Below are positions 7,648 to 14,369 of a stretch of DNA of 15,854 nt, one piece after another. The position numbers and the translations under genes were made by a program. The notes below the pieces were generated by a model. The model was given only the letters and a program-made list of their open reading frames with translations, had not been told where the DNA came from and searched no databases. This DNA comes from JBBSUX01 sp038234045 (GTDB lineage Bacteria; Pseudomonadota; Gammaproteobacteria; Burkholderiales; Burkholderiaceae_C). Within the stretch, counting starts at the first letter, position 1, and each line of letters starts with the position of its first letter. The DNA lies in contig JBBSUX010000052.1 of the NCBI GenBank assembly GCA_038234045.1, positions 1 to 15,854 of the forward strand, in the 5' to 3' direction.

Positions 7648-7740
7648 ACACCGCGGAACCGGCTTTGCCGGGCCGCTGGTGTTGCCCCCTGCAAGGGGGT
7701 TGCCGCAGCGACACGCAGTGCGCAAAGGCTGGGGGTGTGC
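7648..7740 (+). repeat. Repeat family A, tandem copy 1 (93 bases)
   Basis: This copy is identical to 7747-7839 at 89 of 93 positions by direct comparison, and the tandem period is 99 bases. It starts ACACCGCGG and ends GGGGGTGTGC. Internal inverted repeats are CCGGCTTTGCCGG and CCCCCTGCAAGGGGG, so strong hairpins are expected in RNA or single-stranded DNA. The unit is not inside any family member gene and, from memory, resembles a GC-rich intergenic repeat scattered through Comamonadaceae genomes. Confidence 0.9.
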
Positions 7741-7746
7741 TCTATG

Positions 7747-7839
7747 ACACCGCGGAATCGGCTTTGCCGGGCCGCTGGTGTTGCCCCCTGCAAGGGGGTT
7801 GACGCAGCGACACGCAGTGCGCGCAGGCTGGGGGTGTGC
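7747..7839 (+). repeat. Repeat family A, tandem copy 2 (93 bases), abutting fliQ
   Basis: This is the second unit of the tandem pair. It differs from copy 1 at four positions (T for C at unit base 12, A for C at base 56, GC for AA at bases 77-78). Its last base is two bases before the fliQ ATG. Its G-run is placed as the fliQ ribosome binding site, so the repeat has become part of the gene's translation signal. Confidence 0.9.
7830..7834 (+). promoter_or_regulatory. Ribosome binding site of fliQ supplied by repeat A
   Basis: The GGGGG run inside the end of repeat copy 2 lies 7 bases before ATG 7842. No other purine-rich site is available nearer. Copy 1 has the same run at 7731-7735, 8 bases before an ATG at 7744. 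Confidence 0.55.
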
Positions 7840-7841
7840 CA

Positions 7842-8111
7842 ATGAACCCCCAAATGGTTTTGTCGACGGGGCAGGACGCGCTGCTTCTCATGCTCATGGT
7901 GGCCATGCCGATCCTGGGCGTGGTAATGGCGGTGGGTCTGGTGGTGAGCATCTTCCAGGCGGTGACGCAGATTACCGAAGCCACGCTGTCCTTCGTGCCG
8001 AAGCTGGTGGCGGCCATGCTGGTTTTTGCCATCGCTGGCCCATGGATGCTGTCGACGCTGGTGGATTACATGCGCCGGATCATCGAATCGATTCCATCGA
8101 TCGTTTCCTGA
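7842..8111 (+). CDS. fliQ: Flagellar biosynthesis protein FliQ
   Basis: FliQ is a small two-helix membrane protein of the export gate, wrapped around the FliP-FliR core. The 89-residue product has the two expected transmembrane hairpin helices with the family stretch GLVVSIFQAVTQITEATLSF between them, then VPKLVAAMLVFAIAGPWML and a C-terminal DYMRRIIESIPSI. ATG 7842 gives MNPQMVLSTGQDAL, which lines up with the start of E. coli FliQ (MTPESVMMMGTEAM). An in-frame GTG at 7836 lies within the repeat and is less likely. The ribosome binding site is the G-run of the upstream repeat. An 18-base gap separates it from fliR. Confidence 0.97.
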   Translation: MNPQMVLSTGQDALLLMLMVAMPILGVVMAVGLVVSIFQAVTQITEATLSFVPKLVAAMLVFAIAGPWMLSTLVDYMRRIIESIPSIVS

Positions 8112-8129
8112 ATCGGTGGGTCCTGTGCC

Positions 8130-8894
8130 GTGATCTCAATTTCCGAAGCGCAGCTCGCTGCCTGGCTGTCGCCCATCGTCTGGCCATTTTTGCGGGTACT
8201 CGCGCTGTTCACTGCGGCACCGATCTTTTCAATGAAGGTGATTCCGGTGCGTGTGAAGATCGCCCTGGCTTTTCTCATTGCGCTGTGCGCGCAGGCAAGC
8301 CTGGGTGATCAGCCCGTTATCAGTCTGAACGGGCCGGACGCGCTCGGCGCTGTCATCCAGCAGGTGGGAGTCGGGCTTGCGATCGGCTTTGCCGTGCGGC
8401 TGGTTTTTACCGCCGTCGAGCTTGCCGGTGAATTGATCGGGCTGCAGATGGGGCTCAATTTCGCATCCTTCTTCAATCCGGCCAGCGGCGGCCAGATGAG
8501 CGCTGTCTCCAATTTCCTGAGCCAGATGGCGATGCTGCTCTTCATCGTGCTCGATGGCCATCTGATGCTGGTGATGGCGGTGGTGCGGAGCTTTAAAGCT
8601 TTCCCTACCGACGGCAGCTTTCTCGATGTGCTGGTCAATACCCGGATCTACACCCTGGGCACGGATATTTTTGCCAGCGCACTATGGATTGCGCTGCCGA
8701 TGATCGGGCTGATGCTGTTCGTCAATCTCACGCTGGGAATCGTCTCGCGCGTGGCGCCGCAGATGAACATCTATTCGATCGGATTCCCGGTGACGCTCAC
8801 CATGGGGATGGTCGGCATCGCGGCCACGCTGCCCATGCTGGACCATCCGGTCATGACGTTGATGGACAAGGTCGTGTCGCTTTTCGTGCGCTGA
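8130..8894 (+). CDS. fliR: Flagellar biosynthesis protein FliR
   Basis: FliR caps the FliP-FliQ export gate in the inner membrane. The 254-residue product is strongly hydrophobic with about six membrane segments and carries the family stretches PFLRVLALFTAAPIFS near the N-terminus, ELIGLQMGLNFASFFNPAS in the middle, and VAPQMNIYSIGFPVTLTMGM near the C-terminus. The GTG start at 8130 is preceded by GGTGGG at about 8115-8120. Length matches the family, and there is no fusion to FlhB. It is the last gene of the fliL-R unit. The next gene is on the other strand. Confidence 0.96.
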   Translation: MISISEAQLAAWLSPIVWPFLRVLALFTAAPIFSMKVIPVRVKIALAFLIALCAQASLGDQPVISLNGPDALGAVIQQVGVGLAIGFAVRLVFTAVELAGELIGLQMGLNFASFFNPASGGQMSAVSNFLSQMAMLLFIVLDGHLMLVMAVVRSFKAFPTDGSFLDVLVNTRIYTLGTDIFASALWIALPMIGLMLFVNLTLGIVSRVAPQMNIYSIGFPVTLTMGMVGIAATLPMLDHPVMTLMDKVVSLFVR

Positions 8895-8921
8895 ATCTCG
8901 GCCATGAAATTGATATCAAAA

Positions 8922-8972
8922 TGCTATCGCATATATAGCTGATTGCGCTTATGTATAAAACGCTAGAGCCAT
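8922..8972 (-). repeat. Repeat family B, copy 2 (inverted relative to copy 1)
   Basis: The reverse complement aligns without gaps to 3889-3939 (31 of 51 identical by hand count). It lies between the convergent 3' ends of fliR and the response-regulator gene. GCGCTT at 8945-8950 can pair imperfectly with AAAACGC at 8957-8963. It is AT-richer than its surroundings (TGATATCAAAATGCTATCGC at its left flank). It could help separate the two convergent transcripts, but without a clear T-run I do not call a terminator. Confidence 0.6.
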
Positions 8973-9039
8973 ATTTGATTCATAAATTGTTATCCCAAAC
9001 AGGCGCTGCGCTTGAGCGACGATGCCGTGTCTTGTGACC

Positions 9040-9672
9040 TCACACCAACCCGTTCTTCAGCGCGTACACCGTCAGCTCGGCGTTGTTGCTGAGGCCGAGC
9101 TTTTCCAGCACGCGCGCCCGGTAAACGCTCACCGTTTTGGGGCTGAGCATCAGCTCTTCGGCAATGTCGGAGAGCCGGCGGCCGGATGCAATCTTCAACA
9201 GCGTCTGCATTTCGCGCTCGGACAGGGCGGTGTGCGGCAAGTCGAGCTCAGGTCGGGCCACGCTTTCGGCCAGCAATTGCGCCACTTCGGGCGTGAGGTA
9301 CTTGCGGCCCTGCATCACCAGCCGCACCGCGCGCACCAGGTCTTCCGGGTCGCCCGCCTTGTTCACATAGCCCTGGGCGCCGGCGCGCAGGCAGCGGATG
9401 GCGTACTGGTCCTCCGGATACATCGAAACCACCAGCACGCGGATGTCGGGATGCGTTTCGCGCACGCTTGCCAGCACTTCCAGGCCACCGCGCCCCGGCA
9501 TGCTCAGATCGAGCAGAAGCACATCGCACGGCGTGTCGGCGCGCAATGCTTCGCGCAGCTCCGGATAGCCGCCAGCTTCGGCTGTCACGGTGATATCTAC
9601 CGTGTCGCGCAAGGTATCGCGGATGCCGCGGCGCACCACTGCATGGTCGTCGCACAGGATGACCTGGATCAT
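9040..9672 (-). CDS. LuxR/FixJ-type response regulator, GacA/UvrY-like
   Basis: This 210-residue two-domain regulator should bind DNA when phosphorylated. The receiver domain (about residues 1-120) has acidic residues D8 and D9, phospho-acceptor D55 in LLLDLSMPG, S83 and K105. The LuxR-type helix-turn-helix (about residues 146-205) has ALSEREMQTLLKIASGRRLS followed by SPKTVSVYRARVLEKLGL. It resembles the GacA/UvrY branch, whose members commonly control small regulatory RNAs or motility, but the target here cannot be read from the sequence. The start ATG at 9672 overlaps the stop of the kinase gene by 4 bases (ATGA), so the kinase is its obvious partner. A longer frame continues upstream but only as a shadow of the kinase gene. 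Confidence 0.93.
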   Translation of the reverse strand: MIQVILCDDHAVVRRGIRDTLRDTVDITVTAEAGGYPELREALRADTPCDVLLLDLSMPGRGGLEVLASVRETHPDIRVLVVSMYPEDQYAIRCLRAGAQGYVNKAGDPEDLVRAVRLVMQGRKYLTPEVAQLLAESVARPELDLPHTALSEREMQTLLKIASGRRLSDIAEELMLSPKTVSVYRARVLEKLGLSNNAELTVYALKNGLV

Positions 9673-10790
9673 GTGAGATCGTCTCCTTCGCTGTATTCGG
9701 CGGTCGGAACCGACAGGGTGATGGAAGTGCCACCACCCGGCGGCGTGCTGATGTCGACCCACCCACCCACCTTGCGGGCGCGCTCCTGCAAGCCGCGCAG
9801 GCCAAAGGCGTTGGCCTTTTCCAGCGCTGCGGCGTCGAGTCCGCAGCCGTTGTCGGCGATCTCGAGCGTCAACATGCCGCTTCCATCGGCCAGATCGACC
9901 GTTACCGCCGTGCAGCCTGCTGCATGTTTGGTGATGTTGGTGAGGGATTCCTGCGCTGCGCGGTACGCCACCAGTTCGGTCTCGGCAGGCAACTCCACCG
10001 GCGTGGTCGGTGTTCGCAGCTGTACTGGGATGGCCGTACGGCGCTCGAAACCTTCGGCCAGCCATTCGATGGCGGCCACCAGGCCCTGCTCAAGGATGGG
10101 CGGGCGAAGGTTGCGCATGATGCGCTGGCTGGCGTCCACCGCATGACGCAGCATGTCCGCAGCCGCCTGGGCATGTGCCTGCATGTCGGGGCCGGTTGCA
10201 TGGCGGCCGATCCAGGCCAAGTCGAAGCGCACGGCAGTCAGCGCTCCGCCGATGTCGTCGTGGACTTCGCGCGCGATCGATGCGCGCTCTTCCTCGATGC
10301 TGGTCTGAAGATGTTCGGTCAACAGCGCCAGACGATGTTCGGATGCCGCCAGTTCGCGGTCCGCCCGCTCGCGCGCCAGGCGCGAGGCATGGACCTCGAT
10401 GGCGCGGGCCAGCACATGCGGCAGTTTGGCCACATCGTCCTTGTGCAGGTAGTCGCTGATGCCGCGCCGGATGGCATAAACGGCAGCGTCCTCGCCGATG
10501 GCCCCGGAAAGCAGTACGAAGGGCGGCAGTGTGAGCCCGGCAGAGCTGACGGCATCCCAGGCATCCACCGCAGTAAAGCCGGGCAGGCGGTAATCAGCCA
10601 CCACCGCGTCATAGCGGTTCTGGCGCATCGCGGCCAGAAAGCCCTCGAGCGTTTCCGCGCGCTCGACCTCGACCGGTGTGCCGGCCTGCTGCAGAGCCCG
10701 GCGCGCCAATACATGGTCCAGATCCGAGTCCTCCAGATGGAGCACGCGAATCAGCGGCGCGGCGGCGGGATCTGGAAAGTGGTCGGACAT
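9669..10790 (-). CDS. Soluble hybrid histidine kinase (REC-HisKA_3-HATPase)
   Basis: The 373-residue kinase has an N-terminal receiver domain (about residues 12-130; LEDSDLD, phospho-acceptor D66 in VVADYRLPG, S95, K117). A charged coiled-coil linker (about 130-165) follows, then a HisKA_3 dimerisation domain with the phosphorylated His177 in EEERASIAREVHDDIGGALT. An ATPase domain follows (N-box Asn285 in QESLTNITKHA, DNGCGLD at 313-319, GLRGLQER). No transmembrane segment or sensory PAS/GAF domain is visible, so the input is probably phosphorylation of, or binding to, its receiver. The start at 10790 gives MSDHFPDP just before the receiver. The frame extends upstream to 10961, but that part is low-quality sequence over the divergent promoter region. 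It forms an operon with the regulator gene. Confidence 0.9.
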   Translation of the reverse strand: MSDHFPDPAAAPLIRVLHLEDSDLDHVLARRALQQAGTPVEVERAETLEGFLAAMRQNRYDAVVADYRLPGFTAVDAWDAVSSAGLTLPPFVLLSGAIGEDAAVYAIRRGISDYLHKDDVAKLPHVLARAIEVHASRLARERADRELAASEHRLALLTEHLQTSIEEERASIAREVHDDIGGALTAVRFDLAWIGRHATGPDMQAHAQAAADMLRHAVDASQRIMRNLRPPILEQGLVAAIEWLAEGFERRTAIPVQLRTPTTPVELPAETELVAYRAAQESLTNITKHAAGCTAVTVDLADGSGMLTLEIADNGCGLDAAALEKANAFGLRGLQERARKVGGWVDISTPPGGGTSITLSVPTAEYSEGDDLT

Positions 10791-10892
10791 GGTTGCCCAT
10801 GATAGAGAGTGCTGCGGTGCACAGCGGGGGCATCCGCATTGCGAACGTCGCGCGCTACGAGCTCGCGCTGCACGACCGAGCGCGAAATGCAT

Positions 10893-10919
10893 TGAAGTCT
10901 TGCGGCCGACTGCCGATAT
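10893..10919 (+). promoter_or_regulatory. Sigma-28 (FliA) promoter of the chemotaxis operon
   Basis: TGAAGTCT (10893-10900), a spacer of exactly 11 bases, and GCCGATAT (10912-10919) match the known class 3 flagellar consensus TAAAGTTT-N11-GCCGATAA at 13 of 16 positions. Transcription would start near 10926. It lies in the divergent gap between the kinase gene and the CheZ-like gene and points toward the che genes. This supports a protein start at 10969 or 10996 rather than the ATG at 10930. Confidence 0.8.
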
Positions 10920-10995
10920 GTTTGGGTAGATGCCGCACATTGCTCCGGATCCCGTACTCACGGTGCGGATGGAGGCGGCGCCAGGATGGACCCCG

Positions 10996-11469
10996 ATGGA
11001 TACGAATCACACGACACAGCGGAGCAGCACAACGCAGACACCGGCAGACAGCCGGGGGCCGGTTGTCGTCCTGCCGCTGATGATGGTGGCCGAGCTGCAG
11101 GATTCGCTTCTGGTGGCGATGCACGATTTGCGCAGACTCGAAGTCCTCCTGACCGAGGCGGCGGACAAACTGATGGAGCGCTTTGACAGCGCGCACACCA
11201 CGCTTGATGCAGTTTTGCGTGACGGCAGCCCCGTCGGCGAGGCTGTAACGGTTTTACGCGACGCGGTCACCGAACTGCAGTTTCAGGACATGGCGTCGCA
11301 GTTGATCGGCCACACGACCCATGTGCTGCAGGGTTGTGCTTACCAGCTGGCTGCCGAAAGCATGGGTGCGGAGGAGGGCGAGGAAGCCATGCAGCCCGTT
11401 CCCGCACCGCGTCGCTCGAACCCCGTGGCCCAGGGTGGCATGGAAGCCGGATCGGTCGAATTGTTCTGA
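10996..11469 (+). CDS. Small chemotaxis protein with a CheZ-like phosphatase motif
   Basis: I do not recognise this 157-residue protein as a named family. It is mostly helical: about residues 24-75 and 82-120 form two long amphipathic helices, followed by a Pro/Gly-rich tail. The second helix has LQFQDMASQLIGH (residues 95-107). This matches the catalytic stretch FQDLTGQVIKR of CheZ, including the Asp and Gln four residues apart (here D98 and Q102) that dephosphorylate CheY-P. The acidic-hydrophobic C-terminus (SVELF) after a flexible linker is also reminiscent of the CheY-binding tail of CheZ. It is much shorter than CheZ (E. coli 214 residues). It is the first gene behind the sigma-28 promoter and lies directly before cheY. 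ATG 10996 has AGGA at 10983-10986; in-frame ATGs at 10930 and 10969 are alternatives. Confidence 0.75.
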   Translation: MDTNHTTQRSSTTQTPADSRGPVVVLPLMMVAELQDSLLVAMHDLRRLEVLLTEAADKLMERFDSAHTTLDAVLRDGSPVGEAVTVLRDAVTELQFQDMASQLIGHTTHVLQGCAYQLAAESMGAEEGEEAMQPVPAPRRSNPVAQGGMEAGSVELF

Positions 11470-11546
11470 TCGCTTTCATCCCGGCGCGATCTGCATCCTG
11501 CTACTGATACCCCAAACCCCCTATTTTTCTCGAGCTGGAGCCCCCC

Positions 11547-11909
11547 ATGTTGTCGATTCTCGCGGTTGATGATTCACCTTCCATGCGCAAGATGGTTTCC
11601 TTCACCCTGTTGGGGGCTGGCTATCGCGTGGTGGAAGCGGTGGATGGCCAGGATGCCTTCGAGAAGGCGCAAACCGAGCACATCGATCTGGTGCTGGCCG
11701 ACCAGAACATGCCGCGCCTTGACGGCATCGGCCTGACCCGAAAACTGCGCGAATCGCCGAAGTTCAAGTCAACGCCCATCCTGATCCTGACCACCGAGTC
11801 GAGCGACGAGATGAAGCAGGCTGGCAAGGCGGCAGGCGCCACCGGCTGGCTGGTCAAGCCTTTCGATCCCAACCGGCTCATCGAGGTGATCCAGAAGGTG
11901 ACGCGTTGA
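11547..11909 (+). CDS. cheY: CheY-type single-domain response regulator
   Basis: This stand-alone receiver of 120 residues has the full phosphorylation set: D8 and D9, phospho-acceptor D52 in LVLADQNMP, T82 in ILTTES and K104 in GWLVKPF. The position equivalent to E. coli Tyr106 is Trp101, a substitution seen in many CheY-like receivers. It lies between the CheZ-like gene and cheA, so CheA is its expected kinase, and FliM carries the matching docking motif. GGAG at 11537-11540 lies 6 bases before the ATG. Many Burkholderiales have a second cheY after cheB, outside this window. This one may be the motor regulator or a phosphate sink; the sequence alone cannot decide. Confidence 0.93.
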   Translation: MLSILAVDDSPSMRKMVSFTLLGAGYRVVEAVDGQDAFEKAQTEHIDLVLADQNMPRLDGIGLTRKLRESPKFKSTPILILTTESSDEMKQAGKAAGATGWLVKPFDPNRLIEVIQKVTR

Positions 11910-11997
11910 GTGCGGCAATATTTCGCTGACCGCATCCGCCCCGATTCACACTCCAGAACCATCGCCATGATCAAGACCGTTTCACGCCGAGGCCGCC

Positions 11998-14283
11998 ATG
12001 TCTGAGTCCGTCCATACCTCCGATTCCTCCGGCGCCGATTTCGATCTGAGCCAGTTCTACGGCATCTTTTTTGAAGAAGCTGGAGAAAACCTCGACCAGA
12101 TGGAGCGCATGCTGCTCGAGCTTGATCTGGCCAATGCCGGCGACGAGGAACTCAACGGCATCTTCCGCTGTGCGCACTCAATCAAGGGCGGGGCGGCAAC
12201 CTTCGGGTTCGCCGATGCGGCACAGCTCACGCACCAGATGGAGTCGCTACTCGATCGCTTGCGCCGGCACGAACTGCAACCGATTCCCGCAATGGTCGAT
12301 GTTTTGCTCGAGTCCGCCGATGCGTCGCGCAGCTTGCTGGCCCGCCATCAGGCCGGCAGTGTCGGCGACACGCTCGATACCAGCGCTCTGGTCGCTCGTA
12401 TCGCGGCCCTCGCCGCAGGTGAAACGCCTCCTGCGCACGCCTCTTCGCAGCCTGAATCTCCGCCAGCCAACGGATTCGGCGGCTCGCACGCGGCAACGCA
12501 AGGCACTGATGCGGGGCCGACGCCGTTGTTATCAGCGTTTGCGTCCTCGTCCAAGGAACAGTTGCCGCCGCCCGGCGCGGAGCTCAGTGATCCGGTGGGT
12601 ACTCCACCGGGGGCCAGCGCCCGCAGCCTGTATGTGCGGATCGGGCCGCTGGAAGATGTGAAGCAGGCTGAAGCGGTTTGCGAGCTGTTCCGCGATATTC
12701 CCGGGCTGGGCACGATCCAGGCGCTGGAATCCGGCAATGCGGAGCTGCGTGCATTCAAGGTGATGACCACCTCGTCGAACGACGATCTGCTGGATCTCTT
12801 TGTGTTCCATGTGGCCAAGGACCAGGTGGGTATCGCGCCCTGGCCGGTGTCGGCAATGCCTGACAGCACCGCTGGAGCGGATGCGACCGATCCGGATCTG
12901 CTCGAAGCCGCTGCCGAGCGCAACAAGCCCTTCGGATTTTTTCCTGACGCGCCGGGCTCGCCCATTGCATCGTTCGGCTTGTTCGAGGGCGCGCCGGGCG
13001 CACCCCCAGCCGAAAGCGGAAATACATCTTCCTTCGCACCGGCCGGCGCTGCGGGCGCTGGCGCACCTGCCGGTGGCGCTGCTCCTGCTGTCAAGGCGCC
13101 GGGCGCGCAGGCGACGCTCGAATCCACCTCCATCCGTGTGTCGGTGAGCAAGGTGGACCAGTTGATCAATCTGGTCGGTGAACTCGTCATTACCCAGGCC
13201 ATGCTGGCGCAGAACAGCCAGGGACTCGATCCGGCTGTGAGCCAGCAATTGCTGAGCGGTCTTGCTGATCTGGAGCGCAACACGCGTGACCTGCAGGAAT
13301 CGGTGATGTCGATCCGCATGATTCCGATGTCCACCGTTTTCAGCCGCTTTCCGCGCATGTTGCGGGATCTTGCGAACAAACTCGACAAGAAGGTCGAGTT
13401 CGTCACGCAGGGCGAAGCCACAGAACTTGACAAGGGGTTGGTCGAGAAGATCACCGATCCGCTGACCCATCTGGTGCGCAACAGTTGTGATCACGGTATC
13501 GAGCGACCGTCCGAGCGGATTGCCGCCGGCAAGAGCGAACACGGCACCATCACCCTCTCCGCTTCGCATCAGGGCGGCTCGATCGTGATCGAGGTGCGCG
13601 ACGACGGGCGCGGTCTTTCGCGGCCCAAGATCCTTGCCAAGGCGCGCGAACGCGGCATCGATGTGTCCGACGCGATGTCGGACGCGGATGTCTGGCAGCT
13701 CATTTTTGCGCCGGGGTTTTCCACCGCCGAGCAGGTCACCGATGTTTCCGGCCGCGGAGTGGGCATGGACGTGGTGAAGAAGAACATCGCCGCACTCAAC
13801 GGCACGGTGGAAATCGATTCGGCGGAGGGCTATGGCATGCGGGTGTCGGTCCGCTTGCCGCTGACCCTGGCCATCATGGACGGCATGTCGATCCGGGTCG
13901 CGGACGAGGTCTACATCCTGCCGCTTTCTTCGGTGATCGAATCCTTCCAGGTCGATCCCGCCGCGCTGAACACCATCGCCCAAGGCTCCCAACTGGTCAA
14001 AGTGCGCGAGGACTATATGCCGGTGGTGGCGCTGGAGAAGACCTTCGGGATCTCGCGCTCAGGAAATGATTCGGGAGCCGACATCATGGTGGTGGTCGAG
14101 TCCGACGGCCGGCGCGTTTCGCTGCTGGTCGACGAGCTGCTAGGCCAGCAGCAGGTGGTGGTGAAGAACCTTGAATCCAACTATCGCAAGGTGCCCAATA
14201 TTTCGGGCGCCACCATCCTCGGTGATGGAAAGGTCGCCCTGATTCTGGACACCAGCGGGCTGGTGCGCCGCGCTCGCCACTGA
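11998..14283 (+). CDS. cheA: Chemotaxis histidine kinase CheA
   Basis: CheA autophosphorylates in receptor arrays and passes phosphate to CheY and CheB. The 761-residue product has an HPt (P1) domain with phospho-accepting H60 in CAHSIKGGAATFGF. A P2-like module follows at about residues 208-282 (SLYVRIGPLEDVKQAEAVCE to FVFHVAKDQVGIAPW). A Pro/Ala/Gly-rich linker leads to P3 dimerisation (about 375-440, VDQLINLVGELVITQAML). The P4 ATPase has HLVRNSCDHGIERP, DDGRG at 535-539 and GRGVGMD at 585-591. The CheW-like P5 occupies about 620-755. All key residues are present. The linker carries a duplicated FGxF-APGxP motif (312-322 and 326-336). GAGG at 11989-11992 lies 5 bases before the ATG. Confidence 0.97.
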   Translation: MSESVHTSDSSGADFDLSQFYGIFFEEAGENLDQMERMLLELDLANAGDEELNGIFRCAHSIKGGAATFGFADAAQLTHQMESLLDRLRRHELQPIPAMVDVLLESADASRSLLARHQAGSVGDTLDTSALVARIAALAAGETPPAHASSQPESPPANGFGGSHAATQGTDAGPTPLLSAFASSSKEQLPPPGAELSDPVGTPPGASARSLYVRIGPLEDVKQAEAVCELFRDIPGLGTIQALESGNAELRAFKVMTTSSNDDLLDLFVFHVAKDQVGIAPWPVSAMPDSTAGADATDPDLLEAAAERNKPFGFFPDAPGSPIASFGLFEGAPGAPPAESGNTSSFAPAGAAGAGAPAGGAAPAVKAPGAQATLESTSIRVSVSKVDQLINLVGELVITQAMLAQNSQGLDPAVSQQLLSGLADLERNTRDLQESVMSIRMIPMSTVFSRFPRMLRDLANKLDKKVEFVTQGEATELDKGLVEKITDPLTHLVRNSCDHGIERPSERIAAGKSEHGTITLSASHQGGSIVIEVRDDGRGLSRPKILAKARERGIDVSDAMSDADVWQLIFAPGFSTAEQVTDVSGRGVGMDVVKKNIAALNGTVEIDSAEGYGMRVSVRLPLTLAIMDGMSIRVADEVYILPLSSVIESFQVDPAALNTIAQGSQLVKVREDYMPVVALEKTFGISRSGNDSGADIMVVVESDGRRVSLLVDELLGQQQVVVKNLESNYRKVPNISGATILGDGKVALILDTSGLVRRARH

Positions 14284-14369
14284 GCTTTGGGCTCAGGCGG
14301 TCGAAGCACCCTCCACCCGAATACATCAACTCTCACGCCATCACAACGCTCATTGAAGGAGTTCAGCTC

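Larger units (their letters stand above)
7589..7841 (+). other. Repeat-filled spacer between fliP and fliQ, open in one frame
   Basis: The spacer carries two tandem copies of repeat family A. One frame (7585-7845) is open from a GTG that overlaps the fliP stop (GTGA) to a TGA that overlaps the fliQ start (ATGA). An ATG at 7606 in this frame has GGAG at 7594-7597, a good ribosome binding distance. The encoded 79-residue peptide would be two 33-residue repeats of TPRNRLCRAAGVAPCKGV type. I regard it as repeat-derived and do not claim a protein function, but ribosomes could cross the spacer this way. Confidence 0.5.

Noticed and set aside
7648..7839. Tandem 93-base repeats as a CRISPR array
   Set aside because: Only two units, 93 bases each, with a 6-base separator and internal palindromes. 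There are no spacers of CRISPR length and no cas genes.
7585..7845. Open frame of 86 codons covering the tandem repeat between fliP and fliQ, possible small gene
   Set aside because: Its sequence is almost entirely repeat unit and has no recognisable domain. I kept it as a possible coupling frame, not as a gene with a function.
9022..10146. 374-codon plus-strand open frame across the regulator and kinase genes
   Set aside because: The minus strand encodes intact receiver, helix-turn-helix and kinase domains there, so the plus frame is a shadow.
12532..13992. 486-codon open frame antisense to cheA
   Set aside because: No recognisable domain, and cheA on the other strand has every expected motif over the same span.
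14281..14295. Inverted repeat TGAGC-N5-GCTCA at the cheA stop as a terminator
   Set aside because: Only five pairs and no T-run. cheW and cheR follow in the same direction and are expected to be co-transcribed.
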